Source of the DNA: an uncultured Clostridia bacterium
GTDB lineage: Bacteria; Bacillota; Clostridia; Oscillospirales; Acutalibacteraceae
DNA length: 55,303 nucleotides
Assembly: GCA_946491705.1 (NCBI GenBank)
Contig: CAMLYM010000002.1
Coordinates: 1 to 55,303, forward strand
Direction of reading: 5' to 3'
A program made the position numbers and the translations under genes. This document shows positions 34,203 through 44,100 of the stretch, in pieces (the first letter of the stretch is position 1; each line of letters starts with the position of its first letter). The notes beneath the pieces are model-generated. The model saw only the letters and a program-made list of their open reading frames with translations, made no database searches and was not told the origin of the DNA.

Positions 34203-36708
34203 CCGCCGTCCCCGCCTTTCGTTTTTCCAAGTCCGCCCGGTTGGTGGTAATCAGGTCATATTCCTTTTGAGATGCCCGGATCTCCACATGGACGCGGGTT
34301 TTCCCTGCACACAAAAGCCCTTGCCCTCGGCTGCACCGTACGATCTGCATGGTTTCTTCGTCCGAAAGCCCCAGCTTCTCTTGCAGCTTTACTGCTTCCG
34401 CCTCTTCCATTTGCAGCAACAATTTCAGACGGCTGTTGTTCAAAAGAGCGTCGCCGAATTTGCCGTTGCGCAGCGCAAAGTAGTCGATGGTATTCTGCGT
34501 GGCAGAAATGAAGACGCCGCCGTATCCACGTACTGTTTTAATCAGCTCGATCGCAAAATCCGCCGCCTGCTCGTTGCCCTCTTCTCCCGCGATCTTCCAC
34601 AATTCATCCCCGATTATGGCGACTTTCCGGATACGTGAGCTGGTCAATTCGTCCCGGATAAAGGAAGTCGCTAGATAGGTACAGGCACTCACGTCCTCTT
34701 TTTGCGCCGAGCTGGTGTCCAGTACCACAAAAGAGGAATGAACATCTACGTTGGTCTGTCTTCCAAAGCCGAATTCCGTTAGCTTTTTCACCACAAGCGC
34801 GATGTTTTTCAAAGACGGGTACTTCAAGAGGACGGGATACAGGTGGGTAAAATCCGGCATATCCCGAAACGATCCATCCTCCTTGAGAAGGGAAGAATTG
34901 TCTTTTGTAATGCCGAACTCTTTGTAACATTCCAGAATGGCGGTATCCAGTTGATAGGATTCCTCCGGCGTCATGTTGGGATAGTGTAAGGCAAGATAGG
35001 TATGGATCACCTGTACTTTTTCCAAAAGGACCGAATCGTTCCGGGAAGCCCCGTCCCTCATATCGCTGTCGATATCCAAGGTCAGCTTTCGGATTTCCAT
35101 GAGATTGATGCTGTCGTCCGATCCCGGTGAGATCTTTAGATATTGCCCGCCAATGGCTTCGCAGGCCGCACGGTATTCAAACCCTTTTTCCGGTACAATC
35201 ATAAACACCTTAACGCCGCACATCCGCAGCCGCATAGCAAGCAACAAAAGGGTAAATGTTTTGCCTGCGCCGCTGGCTCCGAAGATTGCCAGGTTGCCAT
35301 TGCTGTACCGGTCCGTGTTGTAGAGGTCCAGGATCGTAGTAGAATTGTTATACAGGTTGACGCCCAGCAAGACACCGGTATCGTCGCAAAGCTCAAACGA
35401 GGAAAATGGGAAAGCCGAAGCTGCCCCAAAGGTAAGGATGTTCCTTCGGGATAGCTTTGCAATCTCCGGGTCCAGCTGTGCCAGCGGCAGCATGGAACGG
35501 TAACAAGCTTCGTGCCGGTAGTCGGCCCTACGTATGATCAGGTCCATGGACTTACACTGGTTTTCCACATTGGACATACGCTTTTCCAGCGTTTCCTCAT
35601 CGTCTGCAATGACTTCAATTAAGGTATGCATATAATAGAAATCCTCATTTTCCCGGTTCATCTGATTTTTGATATACATACCGCTGTCAATGGCGTCGTC
35701 CAATTCTTCGAAGTCGGTGCGGGTTTCTCCCACATCCCGCATCCGGGATCGGTTAATCATGGTGGTCTTAGACACCTTCGGGAGCATTTCCTCCTTGTTT
35801 TTCCGTTCCAGGAAAAAGCTGATGGAAACCCCGTCGCCCATCTCTATCAAAGGGGAAAGCCACGCGAGCCCTACCTGGGTAGGATAGCCATACCCGGCCA
35901 CAAAGAAATAGGCGTGATAGACACCGTCGATCAGCACGTACTTTTTCGAGGTCAGGTCGCATTCGTTGGGCGATAGCAGGTCTTGTAAGGACATCCGGCC
36001 GGCTTCCTCTTCCTCCGTCCACTCCCCTGTATAGCCAGGCTCCCCGTAGACCGGGGAAAACATCCCGGCCAAAGCATCCAAATCCCTATGGCGCGCCTGC
36101 TTTTTATTGAGAATGGTGTAGAGGGTTTTCAACAGGAAATTATCGTAATCCTCGTGCCGAAGCACTTCCAGATTGCAGTAGTCCAGATATTGATAAGCTG
36201 TTTCCGCTTGGTCGGCCAGTTCCCCGGCAATGGCCTCAAAATCCTGCGCGCTTCCCTGGTAGGGGAAGGACATATAAAACTTATGTGTTACGGTCTCATG
36301 TTCGGCCATATAGTTGACCAGCTGGGCGTCCTCATAGATCATTTCCCGGCAATTCTCGTTGATTTCCATTTCATAATGCCGTTCCATCTGCTTACAATAA
36401 GCGTCGATGTCGGCACGCTGGGTACGTACAAGAATTTGGAGAAAGGAAGGGGAAATCTTGAGATAGGACGCTAGATAGTGAATGATGTTGAGCTGTTCCA
36501 TGGCGCTTTTTAAATGGAAATTACAGGGCAGCACTTCCAACAGCTTTACATTCCGATTGTCTTCTGTGCGGATGACTCCTTTTTCAATATCCGTCACAGG
36601 CGCCAGCTTCTGCGTTCCATTTGGATACCGGGCATAGGAGCCGGATTCCATTTTTTTAGAACCCAACAACAGTGTTTTTAGATCCGGCAAGCGTTTTTTC
36701 TGGGGCAT
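34189..36708 (-). CDS. VirB4-like conjugal transfer ATPase (CD1110-like)
   Basis: 839 residues, typical length. The N-terminal half carries VirB4-type channel-binding sequence (YTGEWTEEEEAGRMSLQDLL, YHAYFFVAGYGYPTQVGLAWL, EVIADDEETLEKRMSNVENQ). The C-terminal half has Walker A FGASGAGKTFTLLLLAMRL, the Walker B region KVAIIGDELWKIAG, and ISATQNTIDYFALRNGKFGDALLNNSR. It powers assembly of the type IV secretion apparatus and DNA transport with VirD4. It overlaps the VirB3-like gene by 31 bases. Sequence style matches the clostridial CD1110 group. All key motifs are intact. Confidence 0.95.
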   Translation of the reverse strand: MPQKKRLPDLKTLLLGSKKMESGSYARYPNGTQKLAPVTDIEKGVIRTEDNRNVKLLEVLPCNFHLKSAMEQLNIIHYLASYLKISPSFLQILVRTQRADIDAYCKQMERHYEMEINENCREMIYEDAQLVNYMAEHETVTHKFYMSFPYQGSAQDFEAIAGELADQAETAYQYLDYCNLEVLRHEDYDNFLLKTLYTILNKKQARHRDLDALAGMFSPVYGEPGYTGEWTEEEEAGRMSLQDLLSPNECDLTSKKYVLIDGVYHAYFFVAGYGYPTQVGLAWLSPLIEMGDGVSISFFLERKNKEEMLPKVSKTTMINRSRMRDVGETRTDFEELDDAIDSGMYIKNQMNRENEDFYYMHTLIEVIADDEETLEKRMSNVENQCKSMDLIIRRADYRHEACYRSMLPLAQLDPEIAKLSRRNILTFGAASAFPFSSFELCDDTGVLLGVNLYNNSTTILDLYNTDRYSNGNLAIFGASGAGKTFTLLLLAMRLRMCGVKVFMIVPEKGFEYRAACEAIGGQYLKISPGSDDSINLMEIRKLTLDIDSDMRDGASRNDSVLLEKVQVIHTYLALHYPNMTPEESYQLDTAILECYKEFGITKDNSSLLKEDGSFRDMPDFTHLYPVLLKYPSLKNIALVVKKLTEFGFGRQTNVDVHSSFVVLDTSSAQKEDVSACTYLATSFIRDELTSSRIRKVAIIGDELWKIAGEEGNEQAADFAIELIKTVRGYGGVFISATQNTIDYFALRNGKFGDALLNNSRLKLLLQMEEAEAVKLQEKLGLSDEETMQIVRCSRGQGLLCAGKTRVHVEIRASQKEYDLITTNRADLEKRKAGTADGQG

Positions 36709-37004
36709 ATAGCCGTTTCACCTCCGTAGATAAGAATTTTTCGGTTCCGTCTCCAGTTCCAATACACTCGCACAAAGGTAAGCAAGCTGTAATCCCGGAT
36801 TCCCATCAGAGCAAAACCACACAAAGGGACGATCACGATCAAACATCCCACAAGGTTCCACACCAGGCCGAAGGGCAGGATGGACAGCAAAAGCATCAGG
36901 GTGGGAATGCCGAGAGCAACTGCTTCCACCGTATTGCGAATGGGGAACATCCCTAAGATTTTTCCGGCATCGGTAAAGTTGGTTGGAATATGTACAGGTT
37001 CCAT
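36678..37004 (-). CDS. VirB3/PrgI-like small membrane conjugation protein
   Basis: 108 residues. Two adjacent hydrophobic helices (VALGIPTLMLLLSILPFGLVW and LVGCLIVIVPLCGFALMG, ~30-70) follow a short start with IPTNFTDAGKILGMF. A basic segment, VRVYWNWRRNRKIL, ends the protein. This is the size and topology of VirB3/PrgI proteins, which sit in the inner channel next to VirB4, and it is encoded directly before VirB4 as usual. ATG 37004 follows AAAGGAG. Confidence 0.8.
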   Translation of the reverse strand: MEPVHIPTNFTDAGKILGMFPIRNTVEAVALGIPTLMLLLSILPFGLVWNLVGCLIVIVPLCGFALMGIRDYSLLTFVRVYWNWRRNRKILIYGGETAICPRKNACRI

Positions 37005-37017
37005 GCTTTTCTCCTTT

Positions 37018-38244
37018 CTATGAAAGATAACCGGTAGGATCTACGTCCTCGCCGTCTAAGCGGACTTCAAAATGGCAATGGGGGCCGGTGGCCCGTCCGG
37101 TCTCTCCAACTTTTGCGATCAACTGCCCGCGCTGTACCTGCTGGCCTTCGCTGACAAGCAGTTCGCTGCAATGGGCATACAAGGTTTGCAGGCCGTTTCC
37201 ATGGTCAATTATGACGTGGTATCCATAACCGGTCGTATTGTATTTAACGGTGATAACCGTGCCGGCCTCGGCTGCATAGATACCGGTTCCCGTGGGCCTG
37301 GCAAGATCAATTCCGGTATGGAAATTACCCGGTTCCCCGGTAATGGGATCGGTCCTGGAACCATAGCCGGAGGTCAGAACACTCCTCCAGTCTACATCCG
37401 GGAATGGGCTTGCCAGCTGCCCGGTTCCCGTATCCGGAAAAACCACAGAGCTGGAGCTTCCCTGTCCAGTCAGCGTCTTATACATCAATTCCGCCCAATT
37501 GCGGTCGGTCTCTGAAAAGCTCTCCAGAATTTGCTCCGGCGTCAGATAGGTAATGGTCAATAACATCTCCGAAGGAGAAGACCCTTCCGCCTCTGAACTG
37601 GACTCCCCTGCTTGCGAACTTGCTTCCTCCACCGTCTGAGCAGGATCGGAAGAAGCGGCTTCTTCCTCTTCTTCCTTTTCAGTAACGGTATACGGGATGG
37701 TGTCGGCCACATAGGATCGGATACTTTCCTCGTTCATGTTCCGAAGATCGTTCCCACAATGTACAGAGTAAAGGGCGATAAACCAATTCTGTTCCATAGG
37801 GCCGCCTTCTATGACCACTTCATAGTCCACGTTTTCCGACGTATCTTCTTCGGAATCTTCTGAGGAAGATACATCCGGGCTGCTCTGGGCTTCTTCCTCT
37901 CCATCGTTTATCACCGAATCTTGTATTTCCTCTACCCTTTGGGTGCAATACTGCTCATATTGGGCGTAATATCCGGCTATGGTCTCCGCCTGGGCCGTTA
38001 GGTCTCCAACCTCTTGATCAGAGGTGCTGTCATAACCGAACATCATGGACGGCAGGCAGCAAAAGATAATGACCGGCAGCATGATAATCACCAGCACAAT
38101 CACCAGGATATACGGCCAGAAACGTTTGGCTGCTTCTAGTAGAGCGGCCTGCCATCCTCCCCTTAGGGCGGCAAGGATGATCCTTCGGATGGCGTCCGCA
38201 AGCTGGGCAACATCACCCAGTCTTTGTGCACCGCTTTTACTCAT
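37018..38244 (-). CDS. Membrane-anchored M23 peptidase of the conjugation apparatus
   Basis: 408 residues from ATG 38244 behind GAGGAGGG. A basic cytoplasmic N-terminus and one membrane helix (ILVIVLVIIMLPVIIF, ~42-60) precede a long acidic Ser/Glu-rich outer region, then a C-terminal LytM/M23 domain (~295-408). Zn-binding residues are visible: NFHTGIDLA (His..Asp), HGNGLQTLYAHC and GPHCHFEVRL. M23 enzymes cut peptidoglycan cross-bridges; here it would open the wall for the mating channel. An NlpC/P60 or lysozyme-like partner domain, common in such ICE hydrolases, is absent. It overlaps the VirB6-like gene by 8 bases. Confidence 0.9.
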   Translation of the reverse strand: MSKSGAQRLGDVAQLADAIRRIILAALRGGWQAALLEAAKRFWPYILVIVLVIIMLPVIIFCCLPSMMFGYDSTSDQEVGDLTAQAETIAGYYAQYEQYCTQRVEEIQDSVINDGEEEAQSSPDVSSSEDSEEDTSENVDYEVVIEGGPMEQNWFIALYSVHCGNDLRNMNEESIRSYVADTIPYTVTEKEEEEEAASSDPAQTVEEASSQAGESSSEAEGSSPSEMLLTITYLTPEQILESFSETDRNWAELMYKTLTGQGSSSSVVFPDTGTGQLASPFPDVDWRSVLTSGYGSRTDPITGEPGNFHTGIDLARPTGTGIYAAEAGTVITVKYNTTGYGYHVIIDHGNGLQTLYAHCSELLVSEGQQVQRGQLIAKVGETGRATGPHCHFEVRLDGEDVDPTGYLS

Positions 38245-39925
38245 TGGAACCCTCCTCTTGCTTTTGAGGCTGTTCCGGCACACCTTTCGGTTCCGGTTTT
38301 TGTCCTTGAGGGATCGGCCGTGCCGAATGGAACCCGTTCGGGGTAAAGGATCGATTTATCGGCCTGGAGGCTCCTGATGTTCCTGCCCCTGGGTATGTAG
38401 AGGGACGGGAGGATGCGGGAGCGCTCGGACGGGAATTCTCCTGTGTGCGCCTAAATGCCGGTTGCCCAGAGGATGTGGGGTTTCGACTTCCTGGGAAGGC
38501 GCGGACATTCGGCTGCGCTGGGCTTGTTCCAGCGGCCCTGGTGGAATCGTTTCCAGGGCTATGGCTTCCCGATTCTGCTGCCGGTGCTGCGGCAGGCGCA
38601 GGCGACGGTGACATATTCCCTGTGTTTTGTGGACCCGGGCCGGGGCTGTGGAAGGCATTGTTTCCACTGCGGGAAGGCGGAACCGTCCCAAACCGGTTGG
38701 CATTTACGGTTGTCCCGCCGGCAAAATGGACGTTGGATTTTGATTGTGCATTGGAATGGCCGAAGGACTGGCTCCCATTCTGGCTGGACTGACGGGTGTT
38801 TGTATTTGTCGTCGTATTGGCGGCTCCAAACCGTGTATTCTGATTGTTTTGTGCGGACGTCTGATTTTGTGCAGAAGATTGATTGGAATGGGTTTGCGAA
38901 TTCCCTCCGGTATAGCTGCTGCTCTGATTGCCGAAAGAGGTGCTGGAATCTCCAGCATAATGCTGTGTGTTGGCTCCACCGGTATAGTTGTTGGCGGAAT
39001 GATAACCTGCAACCGCCGGACGGCCGCCACTGCTTGGCCGAGATGGAGATTTTGATCCAGACGCCTTGTGGATTACGGAGGAAAGGACGGTACGGGCTGC
39101 TGTCATAACCAGCATGCCCCCGGTCCCCCTGCCCAACGGATCTCCAGTGATGGCTGGATTGAGGCCGATTTTGCTGATGGTATTGTCCACCTTCCTGGCA
39201 ACTCGCACCAATCCTACCAAAAGCACGCACCAAGGCAGCACCAGGTCACCAGAGGGCATGGTGGCTAGGCCGGATAAGATCAGCTGTAGAAAGAGGACGT
39301 TGAGAACCAGCATCAGGATCATGGAAGCAAAGCAGCGGATATATCCGGCGCAGATTTCCTTGGTGCTTTTGCTGCCGCCCATAGCAAGGCCCAACGGGGC
39401 CAGAAGCGTCAACACCGCTACAATGGCGTAGCGTTCCCCGATTTCCAGGAAGAGCTTAATGAGCTGCAATCCCAGGATAAAGCCGATGATTATGACCAGC
39501 ACCCACGCCGCGCCTACGGCAAAGAAACTTTCGTCCGGCATAGTGACCGCGACATGTGTCGGGATACCGATTAAGTCAATGACTGATTTTCCGATGCCGA
39601 GCCCAATCGTGCAAATTTCTTTGGAAAAGATCAATAGGAACCCGAAGATGCCAGTCCGGCAGAGAAGGATGACCGGGGATTCCCCTTCAAACCCCAAACC
39701 GGAAAACATGGATTTCATACATTGAAACACGCAGTTCCCGATAAGCAGCCCCCAGCCCACCGCTACAAATACAGAATAGAGGTCGAGGACAATGGGGACG
39801 GATTGCTCAAAAAAAGTTAAGTCTGTATTAAGTACGCCCAGCAGGGCGTTGGCCACATAGGTAAGGAGGTCGATAAACAGGCTGTAGATCCACTGTACCA
39901 GCCCTTTTATAATGCCTTCCAGCAT
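38237..39925 (-). CDS. VirB6/TrbL-like polytopic conjugation protein with Asn/Gln/Ser-rich tail
   Basis: 562 residues. The first ~270 residues have about six or seven membrane helices (LYSVFVAVGWGLLIGNCVF, VLVIIIGFILGLQLIKLFLEI, IVAVLTLLAPLGLAMGG, FASMILMLVLNVLFLQLIL), the topology of VirB6/TrbL channel proteins. The Ser-Lys-Ser-Thr-Lys loop after GLAMGG is usual for ICE members. The last ~270 residues are a low-complexity tail rich in Asn, Gln, Ser and later Pro, probably disordered and perhaps outside the membrane or in contact with partners. ATG 39925 follows AAGGAGG. It precedes the M23 gene. Confidence 0.85.
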   Translation of the reverse strand: MLEGIIKGLVQWIYSLFIDLLTYVANALLGVLNTDLTFFEQSVPIVLDLYSVFVAVGWGLLIGNCVFQCMKSMFSGLGFEGESPVILLCRTGIFGFLLIFSKEICTIGLGIGKSVIDLIGIPTHVAVTMPDESFFAVGAAWVLVIIIGFILGLQLIKLFLEIGERYAIVAVLTLLAPLGLAMGGSKSTKEICAGYIRCFASMILMLVLNVLFLQLILSGLATMPSGDLVLPWCVLLVGLVRVARKVDNTISKIGLNPAITGDPLGRGTGGMLVMTAARTVLSSVIHKASGSKSPSRPSSGGRPAVAGYHSANNYTGGANTQHYAGDSSTSFGNQSSSYTGGNSQTHSNQSSAQNQTSAQNNQNTRFGAANTTTNTNTRQSSQNGSQSFGHSNAQSKSNVHFAGGTTVNANRFGTVPPSRSGNNAFHSPGPGPQNTGNMSPSPAPAAAPAAESGSHSPGNDSTRAAGTSPAQPNVRAFPGSRNPTSSGQPAFRRTQENSRPSAPASSRPSTYPGAGTSGASRPINRSFTPNGFHSARPIPQGQKPEPKGVPEQPQKQEEGSNE

Positions 39926-39940
39926 TTTGCCTCAACCTCC

Positions 39941-40285
39941 TTACGGCAAGGTGTTGTATCCGTCGAGTAAAGGACGCACGTAAGCGATGAATGCGCCGAT
40001 GCCGTTGATAACCGCCCACGCAATCCACACGCGTTTTAGCCAATCCCATGCCTGATCCACTTTGTGCTGGTTGTTGGACATCTTCGCCCCAATAACCGCT
40101 ACAGCCGACATCAATCCGGCCAGCGCCGTACTGATCCCGGCAATGCTGTTGTATACGGTCCGGATGATATCGTCGGCCACCGTAAACATGTCCCCACCTG
40201 CTGCATACACCGTCGATGTGCAATACAATGTTAAAATTGAAATGAAAACAACAAGGCGGGCGCATTTTTGAATTACCTTCTTCAA
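39941..40285 (-). CDS. VirB2/TrbC-like pilin or channel subunit
   Basis: 114 residues from a TTG at 40285, chosen because AGGAGGG lies eight bases before it. A Sec signal peptide (KCARLVVFISILTLYCTSTVYA, ~7-29) ends at Ala-Gly-Gly. The mature part (~85 residues) has two hydrophobic helices (ISTALAGLMSAVAVIGAKM and VWIAWAVINGIGAFIAYV) joined by a basic loop (NQHKVDQAWDWLKR). That size and two-helix hairpin match VirB2-type pilins. It is directly upstream of the VirB6-like gene. Confidence 0.75.
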   Translation of the reverse strand: MKKVIQKCARLVVFISILTLYCTSTVYAAGGDMFTVADDIIRTVYNSIAGISTALAGLMSAVAVIGAKMSNNQHKVDQAWDWLKRVWIAWAVINGIGAFIAYVRPLLDGYNTLP

Positions 40286-40296
40286 ACGCTTCCCTC

Positions 40297-40674
40297 CTAA
40301 TTGGTCAATGGGACCTTCTGTATCTGCGCCCCGCCGTTTGACAGGACAAATTGACGGATGCGTGCCATTTCCATGGCCCGGTTTATCGATCGGTTGTCCG
40401 ACTTGATAAAACCATGCAGCAAAATGATGGATCCTTCCTCCGTCAAAGAAAAAACAATCCGGACCATCTGTTTCACCCGGCTGCGCAGTTCATACAATCC
40501 CTTGTATCTCCCATTTCGGATCGCCTTGACATGCGGCGGCTGCAATGGATGGTCATGAAGCTGTAAAAGCAAGGAGTGAATCTTCTCCTGCTGTTTCGGC
40601 GCAAGGGTTTCAATAAATTGGTCTACTGGGCGATGCCCATTGCAATCCACATAATGATAAATTTCACGGGACAT
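40297..40674 (-). CDS. RelE/HigB-like toxin-family protein (Gp49-type)
   Basis: 125 residues from ATG 40674, overlapping the upstream gene by 11 bases; the open frame extends further but only shadows that gene. Family features: HYVDCNGHRPVDQFIETL, then PPHVKAIRNGRYKGLYELRS, followed by MVRIVFSLTEEGSIILLHGFIKSD, ending in a basic helix. This is the RelE/HigB (phage Gp49, DUF891) fold, whose members cut mRNA on the ribosome. HigB toxins are usually followed by an HTH antitoxin; none is next to it here. The preceding 148-residue gene may fill that place, or the protein may have been reused. Confidence 0.8.
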   Translation of the reverse strand: MSREIYHYVDCNGHRPVDQFIETLAPKQQEKIHSLLLQLHDHPLQPPHVKAIRNGRYKGLYELRSRVKQMVRIVFSLTEEGSIILLHGFIKSDNRSINRAMEMARIRQFVLSNGGAQIQKVPLTN

Positions 40675-41110
40675 TCTCCGTTTTCGCCTCCCTTTCCCGT
40701 AATGCATTGTCGAACAGCTCCAAAAAGGCTTCCATATAGCATTGGAGCGCAGGGGGATTGGCCGCCAGGAGCTGAAGATGGTCGGGTGTTTTCCACATGA
40801 GGAATCCATACATAACTACAAGATAAAGGTACATGCCTATGTAATCTTCCATGTCCATCAGCTTATGCAGCGTCTGATGGACACTTAAAATCCCTCCCTG
40901 CCAGTGTGCAATGCGGATGGATAGCTTATCAAAAAAGGATGGAAAAATCGATGCGGCAAAATTCCCGATTTGTATGCGATTGGGCTCATTTAGATTATCG
41001 ATGAAATACGATTTCCGCAGTTGATCCAGTGCCCAGGAAATTTGATCTGGATTTGCCGTCACATTTATCACTTCAGACAAATCCACAAAAGATAAATAGT
41101 ACTTTCTCAT
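40664..41110 (-). CDS. Unknown 148-residue ICE protein
   Basis: Starts at ATG 41110 behind AGGAGGTG and ends inside the RelE-like gene. The composition is mostly helical, without a signal peptide. A repeat-poor sequence: YLSFVDLSEVINVTANPDQI, then YFIDNLNEPNRIQIGNFAASIFPSFFDKLS, then MDMEDYIGMYLYLVVMYGFLMW, which is hydrophobic enough to be buried in a dimer. No family recognised. It is the first gene of a pair with the RelE-like protein and could be its antitoxin or an unrelated conjugation factor. Confidence 0.55.
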   Translation of the reverse strand: MRKYYLSFVDLSEVINVTANPDQISWALDQLRKSYFIDNLNEPNRIQIGNFAASIFPSFFDKLSIRIAHWQGGILSVHQTLHKLMDMEDYIGMYLYLVVMYGFLMWKTPDHLQLLAANPPALQCYMEAFLELFDNALREREAKTENVP

Positions 41111-41132
41111 TCAGCCACCTCCTGATAGGAAA

Positions 41133-41166
41133 AAGAGCAAGGCCAAATTTGTTTGGCCTTGCTCTT
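41133..41166 (-). terminator. Terminator of the ICE surface adhesin gene
   Basis: Fifteen-bp perfect stem AAGAGCAAGGCCAAA/TTTGGCCTTGCTCTT with a 4-nt loop; TTTTT follows on the minus strand. It lies 15 bases after the adhesin stop (41182) and just before the next gene's ribosome binding site. Confidence 0.9.
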
Positions 41167-41181
41167 CATCATTTTCAATGG

Positions 41182-44100
41182 TTATCCTATTCTTTGTTTC
41201 TGTTTGCGGATCACCAGCAACAAGACAAAGGCTGTTGCGGATACCACCAACAGGGCAATGGGCCAGGCCGGGAACTCCTCACCCGTGTCTGGCACTTCCG
41301 GTATGGGTTCGTTCTCCACCTCCAGTTCGATGGTCTGCCCATTCTCCGTTATTTGGACCGGCAAGGGTGCAGAAAGGTTCTGATATCCGTCTTTTGCAGC
41401 CAATTCCCGCAGCTCATAGGTCCCATAACGGATTCCTTCCAGAAGCAAAGCTCCATCCTCGCCAGTAACACCGCGGGCAACCTCGTTTCCAGCTTCGTCG
41501 TAAAGGCCGAATTCTACACCGGACAAAGGATTGCCGGTCAAACCATCTTTTTTGACAATGCGGATGTTTCCGGTAATCCAGTAATTTTCCTTGGTGTATT
41601 CCAAGACAGTATCTTCGGGTTTCAATTCAATTTCGGTGGCTGCTTCATCGAGAACATACCCTTGCGGTGCTTTGATTTCACGCAGATAGACCGTTTGGCC
41701 CCAAATGTTGTTTGTAAACCGGATGACGCCGGTTTCGTCGGTGATCCCGGACTGTAGAAGGGTTCCCTGTGCGTCAAACAGGCCAAACTCCGCGCCTGCC
41801 AACGGTAAGCCGGATTCGTCTATCTTGTGTACCACAATCTCCACCGGCCGGCGCTCATTCTCCCATTCAAAGGTAACGCTTTCGTCCCCTGCTTTGATCT
41901 CAAACTCTTCGATCTTGTCGTTGACCAGATATCCTTCCGGGGCCGAAATCTCCCGGATAAACACGGTTTGTCCCCATAGCTGCGGGCTGAATTGGATATA
42001 TCCATTCTCATCGGTGGCCTTCTGCTCGATCAAATTCCCTTCTGCGTCGTATAAACCGAACACGGCTCCGGCCAAGGGCAGCTTGGTATACCCATCTGTT
42101 TTGTAAATCTGAATTTCACAAGGTATGCGGTCGTTTTCATACTGGAATTGCAGTTCGGTTTCTCCAGGCTGGATTTCTACCGTTTCCACATGATCGGACA
42201 GCTGGTATCCTACCGGGACTTCCAGCTCTTTGATCTGGAAGGTTTGTCCCCACACTTGCGGAGAGAATCGGGCATAACCATCCTCACCAGTGACGGCCTT
42301 TTCCACTAGGTTTCCCTCTAAGTCAAACAAGCCGAATGTGACGCCGGGCAAAGGCTCTCCTGTATGGCTGTCGGTTTTATACACGCGGATTTCACAGGGG
42401 ATGCGGTCGTTGACAATGGGGATTTCTTGTGTCAGGCCATCGGTTTCTACGGTAATCTGCGGGCCGGCCTCCAAAGGATAATATCCCGTCTTCCCTTCCA
42501 GTTCCCGGACGGTATACTCGCCGTACCGAATGTTCTCAAATGTAAGGGTTCCGTTTGCATCGGTCCGGCCGCGGGTGACCTCATTGCCTTCTGAATCGTA
42601 AAGCCCGAACAAGATCCCCTCCATGGGCTGGTCGTTAAACCCGTCCCGTTTGACGATTTTGATGCTGTTTTCGATCAGTTTGTTAAAGAAGGTGACGGTA
42701 CTGTCTTGCCCATAGGTCAGTTCCACTTCCTGGCTGCCGGGCTTAATGTATCCGACGGTTACGTCACTATCCAATTCCATGACGGAATAGTTTCCCACCA
42801 ACAACCCTTCCACATAGATTTCTCCGTTTGCATCGGTATAAAACGTTTCGTCATAGGCAAAATCTTCCCCCGCATAAGGGATACCGACGATCCGGAAGGG
42901 GACACCTTCAATATTTTGCATGTCGGTGCTCTGTTTGACGATTTTGAGATTGGCTTTTTGGGACACATTTTCAAAATTGTTTTCAGAAGTCTCTGAATAG
43001 ACAACCGTTACTTCCTGGGGATCCGGGGTCACAAAGAAGGCCGGGACATCGTCCTCATATAAGGTATAGCTCCCGATGGGGACGTCATGGAATACAGCGA
43101 CACCGTCTTTGTCGGTGGTTGCCGTCCAATCAATTTCATCTCCGGCATAGGAAGTACCTTTCAGACGGAACACCATTCCTTCTACAAAATGGTTGTTTAG
43201 ATCGTCGGTCTTTACCACCTTAACGTCGCCGGCCTTTTTGTCGTTATAAAAATGAAGTTCCGGCTGATCTCCGTATGTGAAAGTAACCTCTTGGCTGTCC
43301 GGCAGAAGATATCCAATGTTGACGCTGGATTCTACCTCCGACACGGTATAGGTACCGCAGGGCGGAGCGTCCGGATCGGTTTCTTTGACATCCACAACGC
43401 CTTGTGCGTTGGTCGTGTAGGTCTTCTCCCAAGGCTCGCCGGTGGAGGTAGTTCCTTTCACAAGGAATTGGATGCCCTCCAGATTCTTTCCATTGTACGA
43501 TTCCTTGACAATTCGCAGAGGAATCTTATGGAGGGCGTTATAAAACTGCGTCTGTGTGGTTTCGTCCCCTTTGATGACCACCACTTGTGAGGCGGCAATC
43601 TGGTAATTGCCGTTGACCGTTTCTGCAACTTCTTCTACGGTGTAGGTTCCAATGGGCAAATCTTCCACATAGATTTCTCCGGAAGAATCGGTATAGAAGG
43701 TTTCATCGTAGAGAATCCCCGCGTCGGTGGTTCCAAAGATGTGAAAGCCGATGCCTTCTATAAAGTTGCCGTCTTCCGACGCTTTTGTGATCGAAAGGTT
43801 TCCCTTTTTAAGTTCGTTATAGATTTCAACCGTACTGGTTTCCCCGCCGTTGACACGGATATTTTCATCGGTGGGGGCGACGATCCAATCCGGGATGCCG
43901 GTCTCTGGATATCCTAATTCTGTGACGGTATACGTTCCGGTGTAGAGATCGGTCAGTTCAATGCGGCCCGAGGCATCTGTCTCATGGATTTGGTCGTATG
44001 ATTTGCCGTTGTCGCATTGACCAACCACGCGGAATTGGACGTCCTGGGTCATAACATCCTGTTCGGAGGATTTTTCGATGACCAATCCGCCCTTCTGGTA

